Shown one piece after another: positions 21,178 through 29,466 of a DNA stretch of 64,000 nucleotides (position 1 is its first letter; every line of letters begins with the position of its first letter). The notes beneath the pieces are model-generated. The model was not told the origin of the DNA. It ran no database searches and saw only the letters and a list, made by a program, of their open reading frames with translations. The stretch lies in the NCBI GenBank assembly GCA_037414955.1, contig JBBEWH010000039.1:1-64000 (forward strand). The letters run 5' to 3'. The stretch comes from Phytohabitans sp037414955 (lineage in GTDB: Bacteria; Actinomycetota; Actinomycetes; Mycobacteriales; Micromonosporaceae). Made by a program: the position numbers and the translations under genes.

Positions 21178-22043
21178 ACCAGGTGGGTAGCGCGCGAGTG
21201 GCGCAACGGTTCACCGCGCCCGGCGAAAATGACCGCGACCGTGGTGAGAGCCACTGCCACCAGGACAGTGACCACATTGGTCGACCACGCCGCCCGTACC
21301 ACGCCGGGCAGTCCCGACGCGTCCAGCAGCGTGCTGTCCGCCAGCACCCGCAGCCCCCACAGCGCGAGCGCCGCGCCGGCGGCCACGTCCGCGCCGAGCC
21401 ACACCACCAGCAGCAGGCTCACCGCCGACAACAACGCCATCGGGCCCAGCCAGGCGGCGACCAATGTGGCCGGTAGACCCGGATCGCCGCCCACGGCCGC
21501 CAGGACCCCGGTGGCCACCAGGGCCAGCACCATGTCGTACCCGAACACCAGCGCCATCCGGGTCAGCAGTATCAGCCGGGGCGACGCCGGCGTCGCGGTC
21601 ACCACCTCGAACGCCGGATCGCGGCGCCCTCCGTACACCGTCGCGATCCCTATCGCGGCCACGACCGGTGCGACCAGGGCGAGCATGTCGCCGGCGGCAC
21701 CCACCGTCTGCGTCGCGGCGAGCGCGACGCCCAGCGCCATGACCACCGCCGACGCCACCAACACCGACACCTGCGCCAGTCGCGCCTCCGCGCGCAGCAG
21801 CGAGACCACGAACCACCATGGCCGCTGCGGCGCCGGCTCCGGCGCCAGGGCGCTGCGCAACAGCGCCGCCCGCACCAGCTCGGGTCCGGGCACGCCGCCC
21901 GGCGGCCGCGCGGCTCCCGCCAGGCCTTCCCACGCGGCCAGGTCCGCGCGGCAGTCGGCGCAGCCCGCGACATGAGCCTCCACCTGGGTACGCCGGGCGG
22001 CGTCCAGCCCGCCCGCGGCGTACTCCGCCAGCAACTCCCTCAT
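21174..22043 (-). CDS. Membrane anti-sigma factor with zinc-finger domain
   Basis: A 289-residue protein. The N-terminus has the anti-sigma zinc motif HVAGCADC (H-x3-C-x2-C, near residues 24-31), which clamps ECF sigma factors. After a linker it has about six membrane helices (about 90-275), more than the single helix of ordinary anti-sigma factors, and these resemble the neighbouring permease-like proteins. It follows the ECF sigma gene with an overlapping ATGA junction. It should hold that sigma factor at the membrane until a signal arrives, perhaps from the transporter itself (inference). Confidence 0.85.
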   Translation of the reverse strand: MRELLAEYAAGGLDAARRTQVEAHVAGCADCRADLAAWEGLAGAARPPGGVPGPELVRAALLRSALAPEPAPQRPWWFVVSLLRAEARLAQVSVLVASAVVMALGVALAATQTVGAAGDMLALVAPVVAAIGIATVYGGRRDPAFEVVTATPASPRLILLTRMALVFGYDMVLALVATGVLAAVGGDPGLPATLVAAWLGPMALLSAVSLLLVVWLGADVAAGAALALWGLRVLADSTLLDASGLPGVVRAAWSTNVVTVLVAVALTTVAVIFAGRGEPLRHSRATHLV

Positions 22044-22579
22044 TCCGGCACCCCCTGCGCGGCCAGCATCCGCACCAGCGCCGCCCGGGCGTGGTGCAGC
22101 CGGCTCTTCACGGTGCCCACCGGCACCCCCAGCACCTCGGCGGCCTCGGCGAGCGGCAACCCGGCGACGAACACCAGCCCGACCACCTCCCGATGGTGGT
22201 CGGGCAGCCGGCCCACCGCCTCCGCGACCGGTGTGCCGCCGGCCGCCGCGATCGCCAGCTCGTCCGGCCCGAGCGCGGCGTCCGGCACGTCGGCCGGCTC
22301 GACGGCGGTGGGCGGCGGCGTGCCACGCAGCCGGTTATAGGCCTGCCGACGCGCCACCCCGAATAGCCAGGTCGTCACCCGCGACTGTCCCGCGTACGAC
22401 CCGGCCGACCGCCACACCGCGACCATCGTGTCCTGGAGGATCTCCTCAGCGGTCATCCGATCCCCGGCGAGCCGATGCACATACCCGAACAGCCGCCCAC
22501 CATGCCGCTCGTACAGAGAGGCGAGCGCACCACTATCCCCACCCGCCACCCGCACAAGCAGCCCCGCATCCTCCTCCAT
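22040..22579 (-). CDS. ECF RNA polymerase sigma factor
   Basis: A 179-residue ECF sigma factor. Region 2 (about 20-85) contains RLFGYVHRLAGDRMTAEEIL and the DNA-melting stretch VTTWLFGVARRQAYNRLRG; region 4 (about 115-175) has LPDHHREVVGLVFVAGLPLAEAAEVLG and VGTVKSRLHHAR. It directs RNA polymerase to its own small regulon, probably including this operon. ATG 22579 is one choice; in-frame GTG codons at 22582 and 22606 are alternatives, and none has a strong ribosome binding site. It is first of at least five coupled genes. Confidence 0.92.
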   Translation of the reverse strand: MEEDAGLLVRVAGGDSGALASLYERHGGRLFGYVHRLAGDRMTAEEILQDTMVAVWRSAGSYAGQSRVTTWLFGVARRQAYNRLRGTPPPTAVEPADVPDAALGPDELAIAAAGGTPVAEAVGRLPDHHREVVGLVFVAGLPLAEAAEVLGVPVGTVKSRLHHARAALVRMLAAQGVPE

Positions 22580-22634
22580 CACCCTGTAAGTAGCACCCTG
22601 GGCCACGAAAGGTTCACTCGATCAACGGGAAAGA

Positions 22635-23390
22635 TCAGCGGAGAGCCTGGCGGATCGTGGCCACCACTGCCGCCGCATCGTGGTATTGTGACCGGCCGTC
22701 GTACTCGACGCCGACCTTGCGCTCCCGGTATCCCATGTCTAGGCGGTAGCGCGGCTGACCCCACTCGTCCGGTACCCATAGTTGGGGTTCCGGCGGGGGT
22801 AAGCCGCCGTCGATCAGGATGAAGCGGAGCTGGCTTTCCTGGAGGCATTCGGAGCGCGGATCGCCGTGCGGGACGGCCAGCCGCGCCTGCCGTACCCCAC
22901 GCAACCCGTCGTGGCGAGCGACCTCCGCGACCAGCGAATCGGGTGTACAGCAGCCGGTCCGCAACGCGGCATCGATCACGGCGAGCGTGTCGATGCGCGG
23001 CCCGGTGCGGGCCAGGTCGACCGCGCATCGCTCGGGTGGGACGCACGGCAGGCCCGCCACCTCCACCGGGTCGCCAATGGGCAGCACCACCCGATGCGAC
23101 TTCACGCCGCGGATGTCGGCGAACGGCGTACCTTCCGGCGTCATGACGTGAACCTCAGGCGACGGCGGTAGTCCGAACCCGTACAGTTCGGCGGCCGTCT
23201 GGAAGGCGAACACCGCGTGCGTCGGCAGGATGGACCGGAGCGCGCGCAGCTTCTCAGCCAGCGGCGGAGACGCGAGGTCCGTGTAGAGACCCGGTGCCAC
23301 GCGGTGCAGCAGGCCGTCCCGCACGCCGTCGCGGATCTGGTTCGCGCTGAAACCGTCGGCTCGAAGCTCGCTATAACGCCATGACCCCAT
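22635..23390 (-). CDS. AbiEi/DUF559-like protein, possibly truncated
   Basis: About 251 residues. The first part (WRYSELRADGFSANQIRDGV, HRVAPGLYT) resembles the winged-helix domain of AbiEi-type antitoxins. The last part (RLDMGYRERKVGVEYDGRSQ) resembles the VSR/DUF559 endonuclease-like fold common behind this domain in actinobacteria. It stops about 20 residues after the EYDG motif, where relatives usually continue with another strand and helix, so the C-terminus may be truncated. Two DnaA-box-like sequences lie upstream. No paired toxin gene is adjacent; function unknown. Confidence 0.6.
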   Translation of the reverse strand: MGSWRYSELRADGFSANQIRDGVRDGLLHRVAPGLYTDLASPPLAEKLRALRSILPTHAVFAFQTAAELYGFGLPPSPEVHVMTPEGTPFADIRGVKSHRVVLPIGDPVEVAGLPCVPPERCAVDLARTGPRIDTLAVIDAALRTGCCTPDSLVAEVARHDGLRGVRQARLAVPHGDPRSECLQESQLRFILIDGGLPPPEPQLWVPDEWGQPRYRLDMGYRERKVGVEYDGRSQYHDAAAVVATIRQALR

Positions 23391-23443
23391 GGCGCAAGAC
23401 CCTGGCGCGGCGGCACGAGGCGCGCTACGGCCAAGCGCCGTCC

Positions 23444-23471
23444 TGTGGATAAGTGGGTGCCCTGTGGACAA
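23444..23471. promoter_or_regulatory. Two DnaA-box-like sequences
   Basis: TGTGGATAA (23444-23452) and TGTGGACAA (23463-23471) are complements of perfect DnaA boxes (TTATCCACA and TTGTCCACA), in the same orientation and 10 bp apart. They lie between the AbiEi-like gene and a small membrane protein gene. A pair alone is not an origin. Confidence 0.45.
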
Positions 23472-23536
23472 CGCCCTGATCACGGTGTCGGCGTGGTAAG
23501 GCGGCGGGGGTTGCGGAGATGGGCGACCATGGGGGC

Positions 23537-23776
23537 ATGTCGTCATTCAGTCGCTGGTGGGCACGCCTCGCCGCCACAATGACCGCCGTGCTGGTCGGGG
23601 TGCTCGTGCCGGCAGCGGCTTGGGCCGCGTCCAACGAGGTCGTCCTGGAGGCCGCCCGCCGGCGCCCACGCATGGGCTTCGGCGGACTACTAGGCGGCCT
23701 GTGCTGCCTAGTAGTGGTCGTGATCGTGGTACTAGCCCTGCTCTTCGTCATGCGCGGCCGCAACCGCCGCCGCTAG
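23537..23776 (+). CDS. Small membrane protein
   Basis: About 79 residues: an N-terminal signal-like helix (WARLATMTAVLVGVLVP-type, ending AAAWA), a short polar segment, and a second helix of valines and leucines near the C-terminus followed by RGRNRRR. This predicts an exported segment between two membrane helices, or a cleaved signal plus one anchor. I do not recognise a family. An ATG at 23519 is in frame upstream; neither has a clear ribosome binding site. Confidence 0.6.
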   Translation: MSSFSRWWARLAATMTAVLVGVLVPAAAWAASNEVVLEAARRRPRMGFGGLLGGLCCLVVVVIVVLALLFVMRGRNRRR

Positions 23777-23800
23777 CCGCTAGCCGCTCGGCCCCGGTCG

Positions 23801-23886
23801 CGCGCGTTGATCGAGGAAGTTTCGTGGCTATGATGTCCGCTTTTATCGGGACTTGATAGCCACGAAACTTCCTCGATCAACGCGCG
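23801..23886. terminator. Perfect 31-bp inverted repeat (family B)
   Basis: Positions 23801-23831 and 23856-23886 are perfectly complementary around a 24-base loop. The arms contain TTGATCGAGGAAGTTTCG. It lies between the convergent small membrane gene and the mannosyltransferase gene, where a bidirectional terminator is expected. It is not related to family A apart from GATC near the outer end. Confidence 0.7.
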
Positions 23887-23891
23887 GTCGG

Positions 23892-24677
23892 TTAGGGGGT
23901 TGTGTCGCGGTGTTTCCAGCGGAGGCGGAAGGGCATGACCGCGCTTTCGATCTTGGTGCGGGTGGTCATCTTTGATGCGCCTACCGTGCGCTCCTCGAAG
24001 CGGATCGGCACCTCGATGATCGTGTGGCCACGCCGGGTCGCCAGATAGTGCATCTCCACCTGGAAGCTGTATCCGTTGGACTGCACCCGGTCGAGGTTGA
24101 TGTCGCGCAGCACGTCGGCGCGCCACACCTTGAAGCCGGCCGTCAGGTCGCGGATGCGCACGTTGAGCAGCGTGTGCACGTAGAAGTTGGCCCAGCCGCT
24201 CAGCGCCCGCCGGTAGAACGGCCAGTTCTCGTCGAGCTGGCCACCGGGCACGTAACGCGAGCCGATCACCGCGCCGGCCCGGGTGGCGAGCAGCGTGCCG
24301 AGCAGGCCGGGCAGCGCCTCCGGCGGGTGGGACAGGTCGGCGTCCATCTGCGCCACGTAGTCGGCGCCGAGGTCGAGCGCGCGGCTCATGCCGTCCACGT
24401 AGGCCCGACCGAGGCCCTCCTTGCCGGGGCGGTGCACAGCGATCACCCGATCGGGGTGGCGGGCGGCGAGCTTGTCAGCGACCTCGCCGGTGCCGTCGGG
24501 TGAGTTGTCGTCGGCGATCAGCACCCGCAGACCGGGTAGTGGCAGGGAGAGCAGCCGCTCGACGAGGCGCGGGACGTTGCCCACCTCGTTGTAGGTCGGC
24601 ACGACGACGGTCAGCGCCGCATCACACCAAGGAGCGGGCAGTTCAACGGGCCGGGCCGGCGGATTGGGACCTGTCAC
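23892..24677 (-). CDS. Polyprenol monophosphomannose synthase
   Basis: A 261-residue GT2 glycosyltransferase of the dolichol/polyprenol-phosphate mannose synthase type. It transfers mannose from GDP-mannose to a polyprenyl phosphate at the cytoplasmic face of the membrane. Visible motifs are VVVPTYNEVGNV (near residue 25), LIADDNSPDGTG (near 54), the DXD-like QMDADLSHPPE (near 110) and LTAGFKVWR. It lacks the extra membrane domain found in some homologues. The product feeds lipoglycan synthesis and protein O-mannosylation. Start GTG 24677. Confidence 0.92.
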   Translation of the reverse strand: MTGPNPPARPVELPAPWCDAALTVVVPTYNEVGNVPRLVERLLSLPLPGLRVLIADDNSPDGTGEVADKLAARHPDRVIAVHRPGKEGLGRAYVDGMSRALDLGADYVAQMDADLSHPPEALPGLLGTLLATRAGAVIGSRYVPGGQLDENWPFYRRALSGWANFYVHTLLNVRIRDLTAGFKVWRADVLRDINLDRVQSNGYSFQVEMHYLATRRGHTIIEVPIRFEERTVGASKMTTRTKIESAVMPFRLRWKHRDTTP

Positions 24678-24742
24678 CGCGCTAGGGTATCGCTGCCGGT
24701 GGTCAGCCGTCTGTAACGCTCGGCCACAGCGTGAGGAGTGAC

Positions 24743-25579
24743 GTGAAACTGTTGCATTCTGGCAAGGTTCGGGACGTATACGCCGATGGCGACGATCTGA
24801 TCCTCGTCGCGTCCGACCGGGTGTCCGTCTACGACACCGTGCTGCCGACCCCGATCCCGGACAAGGGCAAGATCCTCACGCAGCTGTCGCTGTGGTGGTT
24901 CGAGCAGCTCACCGACATCGTGCCCCATCACGTGATCTCCGCCACCGACGTGCCGGCCGAGTTCGCCGGCCGGGCGATCCGGTGCCGCCGGCTGCGGATG
25001 GTGCCGGTGGAGTGCATCGCCCGCGGCTACCTCACCGGCCTCGGCCTGAAGGAGTACGAGAAATCCGGCTCGGTGTCCGGGGTGCCGCTGCCGGGCGGCC
25101 TCGTGGAAGCGTCCCGGCTGCCCGAGCCGATCTTCACCCCCACGACGAAGGCCCCGGTGGGTGAGCACGACGAGTTCATCACCTACGACGACGTGGTGGC
25201 CGAGGTCGGCGCGGACACCGCCGCCGAGCTGCGGCGGATCACCTTGGCGGTGTACCGGCGGGGGGCCGAGATCGCGGAACAGCGCGGCGTCATCGTGGCC
25301 GACACCAAGATCGAGCTGGGGTGGGCGCCGGACGGCGCGCTGGTGCTGGCCGACGAGGTGCTCACCTCGGACTCGTCGCGCTTCTGGCCGGCCGACTCGT
25401 GGCAGCCCGGGCGGGTGCAGTTCTCGTTCGACAAGCAGTTCCTGCGGAACTGGGCGACCAGCACCGGTTGGGACAAGCGCCCGCCCGCGCCCGAGGTGCC
25501 GGAGGACGTGGTGGCGGCCACCCGCGCCCGGTACGTCGACGTCTACGAGCGCCTGACCGGCCGCGCCTGGACTTCATGA
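24743..25579 (+). CDS. purC: Phosphoribosylaminoimidazole-succinocarboxamide synthase
   Basis: SAICAR synthase of purine biosynthesis; joins CAIR and aspartate using ATP in the cytosol. About 278 residues with GKVRDVYADGDDLILVASDR near the start, ECIARGYLTG and the IADTKIELG-type motif (here VADTKIELGW) and DEVLTSDSSRFWP. GTG 24743 follows GAGGAG by 4-5 bases; homologues begin at this point. The stop codon TGA lies in a half copy of the family A repeat. No other pur genes are adjacent. Confidence 0.96.
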   Translation: MKLLHSGKVRDVYADGDDLILVASDRVSVYDTVLPTPIPDKGKILTQLSLWWFEQLTDIVPHHVISATDVPAEFAGRAIRCRRLRMVPVECIARGYLTGLGLKEYEKSGSVSGVPLPGGLVEASRLPEPIFTPTTKAPVGEHDEFITYDDVVAEVGADTAAELRRITLAVYRRGAEIAEQRGVIVADTKIELGWAPDGALVLADEVLTSDSSRFWPADSWQPGRVQFSFDKQFLRNWATSTGWDKRPPAPEVPEDVVAATRARYVDVYERLTGRAWTS

Positions 25580-25588
25580 TCAAGGCGT
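25575..25588. repeat. Family A palindrome, left half only
   Basis: CATGATCAAGGCGTC at the end of purC, with the rest of the element missing. The TGA inside it is the purC stop. The convergent anti-sigma kinase gene ends at its edge. Confidence 0.7.
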
Positions 25589-25998
25589 CATGACGGGGCG
25601 AGAGCCGCGGTGATGCGGACGGTGGTGCCGCCGGGGCCGGTCTGCACCTCCATGCGGTCGCTGAGCTGCCGCGCCAACCACAGTCCCCAGCCGCCGGCGG
25701 TGTCCAGCCGCGGCCGGTCCTGGTCCTCCAGCCGGTTCTCGGCGATGCCGGCGCCCTCGTCGGAGACCTCACAGACGACCGCCCGGTTGGCGCGCCACAG
25801 CTTGATGCGCCCCGTGCCGCCGCCGTGCCGCACCGCGTTGGTGATCAGCTCGTTGACGGCGAGGACGAAGTCCTCCAGCCGCTGACCGGCCAGTCCGGCG
25901 GCGGACGCGCAGGACGCGACAGCATGTCGCAGCCGGGTGACCTGGTTGCGATCAAAAGTCTCGGCGAGCAGCGCGGCGGTCTCTATGAGACAACACAC
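25588..25998 (-). CDS. Anti-sigma-type ATP-binding protein (HATPase)
   Basis: A 136-residue GHKL-fold kinase of the RsbW/SpoIIAB type. The N box NELITNAVRHGGG (near residue 49), the G1 box DEGAGI and the G2 box GGWGLWLARQ are intact, so ATP binding is expected. Such proteins phosphorylate STAS antagonists or bind sigma factors. The GTG start overlaps the TAG of the DUF5709 gene, so the two are coupled. Confidence 0.87.
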   Translation of the reverse strand: MCCLIETAALLAETFDRNQVTRLRHAVASCASAAGLAGQRLEDFVLAVNELITNAVRHGGGTGRIKLWRANRAVVCEVSDEGAGIAENRLEDQDRPRLDTAGGWGLWLARQLSDRMEVQTGPGGTTVRITAALAPS

Positions 25999-26558
25999 TA
26001 ATCCGGAGCCTCGTGGATCGCTCGTTCCTCGGCGCTCGCGCCTCCGCCATCCGCGCCCGCGTCGTACGCGATCGAGTCCCGTTCCTGGTCCGTGACCCCG
26101 CCCTCGTCGGTCTCGACCAGCCGCCCGACCGGCTCGCCGGTGCCTTCGCCGAGGCCCGGCCGGTCGTACATGGATACGGCCGAGTCGGTCCGCGGGTCGA
26201 CCGGGGTGTCGTCCAGGACCGCCGCGTCGAGCGGCGCCTGGCGCGCCGCGGCCTCGCTGACCGCCTCGTCGGCGATCACCGGGTTGCCGGGCGCGGCCAG
26301 CGGGTCGTCGACCGGCGGCGTCAGCGCCTCCCGGGCCAGCTTGTCATCGAGCGACTCGCCCTGCCGGGCCTCCTCCGCCGTGGTGCCGAAGCGGTCCATC
26401 GCCAGCGGTTGGTCGGCGGGCAGGCTGGCCGGGTCCGAGCCGTCGGCCGCCCGTCCGGTGTCGACGTCGTCCCAGGCGGTGGAGTCGTCGTCGGCGGTCT
26501 CGGGTAGCCCTTCGGCCTCCGGGTCGGATACCGGTGTGGGGTAGTCGTCGTTGCGCAT
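25998..26558 (-). CDS. DUF5709-family protein
   Basis: A 186-residue, very acidic and probably disordered protein. The segment TTAEEARQGESLDDKLAREA and the C-terminal VGRLVETDEGGVTDQERDSI with GGGASAEERAIH fit the actinobacterial DUF5709 family, whose function is unknown. It sits between two anti-sigma-type genes and is coupled to the downstream one by an overlapping stop and start. ATG 26558 is the start. Confidence 0.8.
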   Translation of the reverse strand: MRNDDYPTPVSDPEAEGLPETADDDSTAWDDVDTGRAADGSDPASLPADQPLAMDRFGTTAEEARQGESLDDKLAREALTPPVDDPLAAPGNPVIADEAVSEAAARQAPLDAAVLDDTPVDPRTDSAVSMYDRPGLGEGTGEPVGRLVETDEGGVTDQERDSIAYDAGADGGGASAEERAIHEAPD

Positions 26559-26588
26559 ATCGGACGCTTACCCGCCGGCCGGCGTGGC

Positions 26589-27311
26589 CTAACCGTCCAG
26601 CACCGCCCAGACCACCTTGCCGTCCGGCAGCGGCGTGGCGCCCCAGCGCCGGGCGACCTTGTCGATCAGCAGCAGCCCGCGCCCGCCCTGTGAGGTCGGC
26701 GCCACCTTGCCCTGCCACCGGGGCTCGACGTGGGACCGGTCGCGCACCGCGACGACCAGGCCGCCGTCGCGCCGGGTGGCGCTGACCGTCATGGGCGTCC
26801 GCGCGTGTGCCACCACGTTGTTGACCAGCTCGGTGACCACGATGCACGCCGCGTCGGTGAGGTCTTCGGACAGTCGCCACCGCGTGCACGCGGTGGTCAG
26901 CAGGTCGCGGGCCTGGCGCGCGGCGCCTACCACCGGCTCGAGGTCGGCGGTCACCGGTTGGCCGCCGCTCGGCTGGCCCAACCGTGCCAGGGCGTCCGGG
27001 CGGGTCGGCACCACCGGGACGCCCGCGCGCCGCCACGCCGCGACGTGCCGGGGTGGCGGCTCGCAGAAGACCAGGCGGGTCGCCGGCCACTCGGCGACCT
27101 CCGCCGCCACCGCGGCGAATACCCAGAGTGCGTCGTCGTCGGTCACGTGTAGCTGAGACACGTCTACCACCAGCCCTTCCGGCTGCTCGACCAGGCACGT
27201 CAGCAGGGCTCCGCGTACCGCTGGCGCACCGTCTCGGCCGAGGCTGCCGACGAGGCGTACGACCGGATGGGCGTGCCCGCTCTCCACCTGGCAACGCACG
27301 TCGGTCGGCAT
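26589..27311 (-). CDS. STAS-HATPase fusion regulator
   Basis: A 240-residue protein with a STAS-like domain (about 8-105, GLVVDVSQLHVTDDDALWVF) joined to an RsbW-like ATPase domain (about 115-240, VVTELVNNVVAHARTPM as N box, then SQGGRGLLLIDKVARRWG as G2 box). Antagonist and kinase in one chain suggest self-contained partner switching. The STAS motif has aspartates where the phospho-serine usually lies. ATG 27311 has GGAG 5 bases upstream; ATG 27329 is an alternative. It stands 53 bp behind the dehydrogenase gene on the same strand. Confidence 0.83.
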   Translation of the reverse strand: MPTDVRCQVESGHAHPVVRLVGSLGRDGAPAVRGALLTCLVEQPEGLVVDVSQLHVTDDDALWVFAAVAAEVAEWPATRLVFCEPPPRHVAAWRRAGVPVVPTRPDALARLGQPSGGQPVTADLEPVVGAARQARDLLTTACTRWRLSEDLTDAACIVVTELVNNVVAHARTPMTVSATRRDGGLVVAVRDRSHVEPRWQGKVAPTSQGGRGLLLIDKVARRWGATPLPDGKVVWAVLDG

Positions 27312-27364
27312 GATCGCTCCATTGTGCATGTCGCGTCGTCCCCGCGCTCGGCAGCTGACCGCCG

Positions 27365-28357
27365 TCAGCGGCGTACGTGGCGGGCCACCGCGGCCGCCGT
27401 ACCCGCTGCCGCGCCGGCCGCGAGTCCGAGGGCCGCGGTGGCCCGCACGGCGCGGCGCCGGCGGCCGTGCCATCCGCCGGTCGACCGCGCGTCCGCCGCG
27501 CCGCCGCCGAATAGGCTGCCGCTGGACGGCGCGGCGGGAGTAGGTCCGAACTGGGCGCGCGCACCGTACGCGCCCATCAGCCGTTCCGTGGCACCGGGCG
27601 CCATCCGCCACTGCCAGGCCATCGCCCGGGCGGCCAGTCCGGCGTACGCCGTGCGGCGCGGCCGCCGGATCAGTCGCACGATCGCGTCGGCGACGAGGTG
27701 CGGCGGGTACACCGGGGGCGGCGGGCGCAGCTCCCGGCCGGTGTGGTTCGCGGCGTGCCGGAAGAACGGCGTGTCGATCGTCGCCGGCAGCACCGTGCAC
27801 ACCGAGATCGTCTCGTCGCCGGCGGCGCGCAGCTCCTGGCGTACCGTCTCGGACAGCGCCCGCACGCCGTGCTTGGCCGCGTTGTAGGCCGCGGCGTACG
27901 GCATGGTCACGTCGGCCAGCACCGAGGCGTTGTTGACGATCACGCCGCCGCCGGCCGCCCGCAGGCGGGGCAGGGCGACCCGGACGCCGTACGCGGTGCC
28001 GGTGAGCGTCACGTCGATGACCCGGCGCCACTCGTCCGGTGGCACCTCCTCGATCCGGCCGTACGTCGACACGGCCGCGTTGTTCACCCACGCGTCGACG
28101 CGCCCGAACTCGGCCGCCGCCCGGACCGCCAGCCGCTCGACCGCGGCCAGGTCCGTGACGTCCGTGGGTACGGCGAGCGCCCGGCCGCCCAGCGTCCGGC
28201 ATCCGTCGGCGACCTCGTCGAGGGCGTCCGCGCCGCGCGCCGCGAGCACGACGGCGGCGCCCCGCCGGGCCAACTCGTGGGCGGTGGCCGCGCCGATCCC
28301 GCTGGACGCGCCGGTGATGACGACGACTGATTCGGGGAGACTGCGCGTAAGAGCCAT
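27365..28357 (-). CDS. Short-chain dehydrogenase/reductase
   Basis: A 330-residue SDR oxidoreductase. It shows the nucleotide motif TGASSGIG (near residue 16), the DVTD segment, NNAAVSTYG (near 93), and the catalytic Ser-Tyr-Lys as NNASVLADVTMPYAAAYNAAKHG-type spacing (YNAAK near 155). The last 80 residues are an unusual basic and alanine-rich extension, ending in a hydrophobic stretch (ATAALGLAAGAAAGTAAAVA) that could anchor it to the membrane. Substrate unknown. ATG 28357 chosen; a GTG two codons earlier is possible. Confidence 0.88.
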   Translation of the reverse strand: MALTRSLPESVVVITGASSGIGAATAHELARRGAAVVLAARGADALDEVADGCRTLGGRALAVPTDVTDLAAVERLAVRAAAEFGRVDAWVNNAAVSTYGRIEEVPPDEWRRVIDVTLTGTAYGVRVALPRLRAAGGGVIVNNASVLADVTMPYAAAYNAAKHGVRALSETVRQELRAAGDETISVCTVLPATIDTPFFRHAANHTGRELRPPPPVYPPHLVADAIVRLIRRPRRTAYAGLAARAMAWQWRMAPGATERLMGAYGARAQFGPTPAAPSSGSLFGGGAADARSTGGWHGRRRRAVRATAALGLAAGAAAGTAAAVARHVRR

Positions 28358-28479
28358 AGACACCCGTTACCCAGCCGGGCCGCGCCCATTCAGCTTCTGG
28401 CCGGCCGCCCATAGGGGAAGCCCGCTGGCGCCCATAGGGGAGCTCTCTCAAGCTCTGGGCAGGTACCGGGGAGCTTTCC

Positions 28480-29388
28480 TCAGAATTCGCTTCCCACCGG
28501 GCTGCCCTTTGGGCGCAAGCGGGGGCGGGGGCGCGGGGTTGGTGCCACGGCGTGGTGGTGTTGTGGCTCCGCGTAGCGGGTCAGGCCGATCACCGCGCTC
28601 AGCGTGATCAGGAACCCGAGCGCGGCGAGCCACTCCCGGCCCGGCCAGATCTTGTCGCCGAGCAGCAGTAGGCCGATCACCGCGGCGGGCACGGCGCCGG
28701 CGGCGTCCATGGCGGCGACGGCGGCGGTGGTCGAGCCGCGCTGCATGGCGAGGCCGAGCAGCAGCTGGCCGACCAGCGAGTGGGCGACCAGCACGTAGAG
28801 CAGCGGGTCGCGGACCAGGTGGTCGAACGAGGGCGCGGCGGCGAGCGGGCGGGCCGCCACGGCGGCCGACGAGAACGCCAGCCCGGCGAGCGCACCGAGC
28901 GCCACCGAGCCGGGTGACCCCTTCAGCCGGGCCGCGAACACCCCGAGCGCACCGATCAACAGCAGCGCGGCAGCCAGCGCGATGACGCCCGCCAGGCCGA
29001 TCTGCCGGGAGGGTGCCGGCTTCGCCGACAGCACCAGCGCGCTGATCCCGCCGAACAGCAGCGCGATCAGCGCGACCTCCGCGGCGGGCAGCCGCCATTT
29101 CAGGACGAGCACCCCCAACAGGGCGGTCACCCCGAGCCCGGCCGCCACGCTCGCCTGCACCAGGAACAGCGGCAGGTCGCGCCGGGCGAGGAAGGCGAGC
29201 ACGAAGCCGAGCGTCTGGCCGGCCAGCCCCAGGAGGTACGCCCGGTGGCTGGCGAGGCGCAGGAGGAGGCCCGGGTCAAATGTGTGATGACAGGCGGTCC
29301 TAGCTGCGGCGACACTCTGTAGCAGGTTGGCGACACCGTACGCGATGATCATCGCTGCCAGGAAACACCAACCGCTAGTGGACGCCAC
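28480..29388 (-). CDS. DMT/EamA-like membrane transporter
   Basis: A 302-residue protein with about nine hydrophobic helices, in two similar halves. It matches the drug/metabolite transporter superfamily style (VANLLQSVAAAR at the start, LLLGDKIWPGREWLAALGFLITLSAVIGLTRY-type end, in pieces). It ends with a histidine- and proline-rich basic tail. The substrate cannot be inferred. The gene stands alone on the minus strand, 78 bp from hisN. Confidence 0.78.
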   Translation of the reverse strand: MASTSGWCFLAAMIIAYGVANLLQSVAAARTACHHTFDPGLLLRLASHRAYLLGLAGQTLGFVLAFLARRDLPLFLVQASVAAGLGVTALLGVLVLKWRLPAAEVALIALLFGGISALVLSAKPAPSRQIGLAGVIALAAALLLIGALGVFAARLKGSPGSVALGALAGLAFSSAAVAARPLAAAPSFDHLVRDPLLYVLVAHSLVGQLLLGLAMQRGSTTAAVAAMDAAGAVPAAVIGLLLLGDKIWPGREWLAALGFLITLSAVIGLTRYAEPQHHHAVAPTPRPRPRLRPKGSPVGSEF

Positions 29389-29466
29389 CCGGCGAGGATA
29401 GACAATCTCCCTCGGAGAGTCGCGCGCCCCGGTCGCGCGCCTCCATGATCGTCACACGCGGATGGG

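Noticed and set aside
23444..23471. Chromosomal replication origin
   Set aside because: Only two DnaA boxes and no dnaA, dnaN or AT-rich region.
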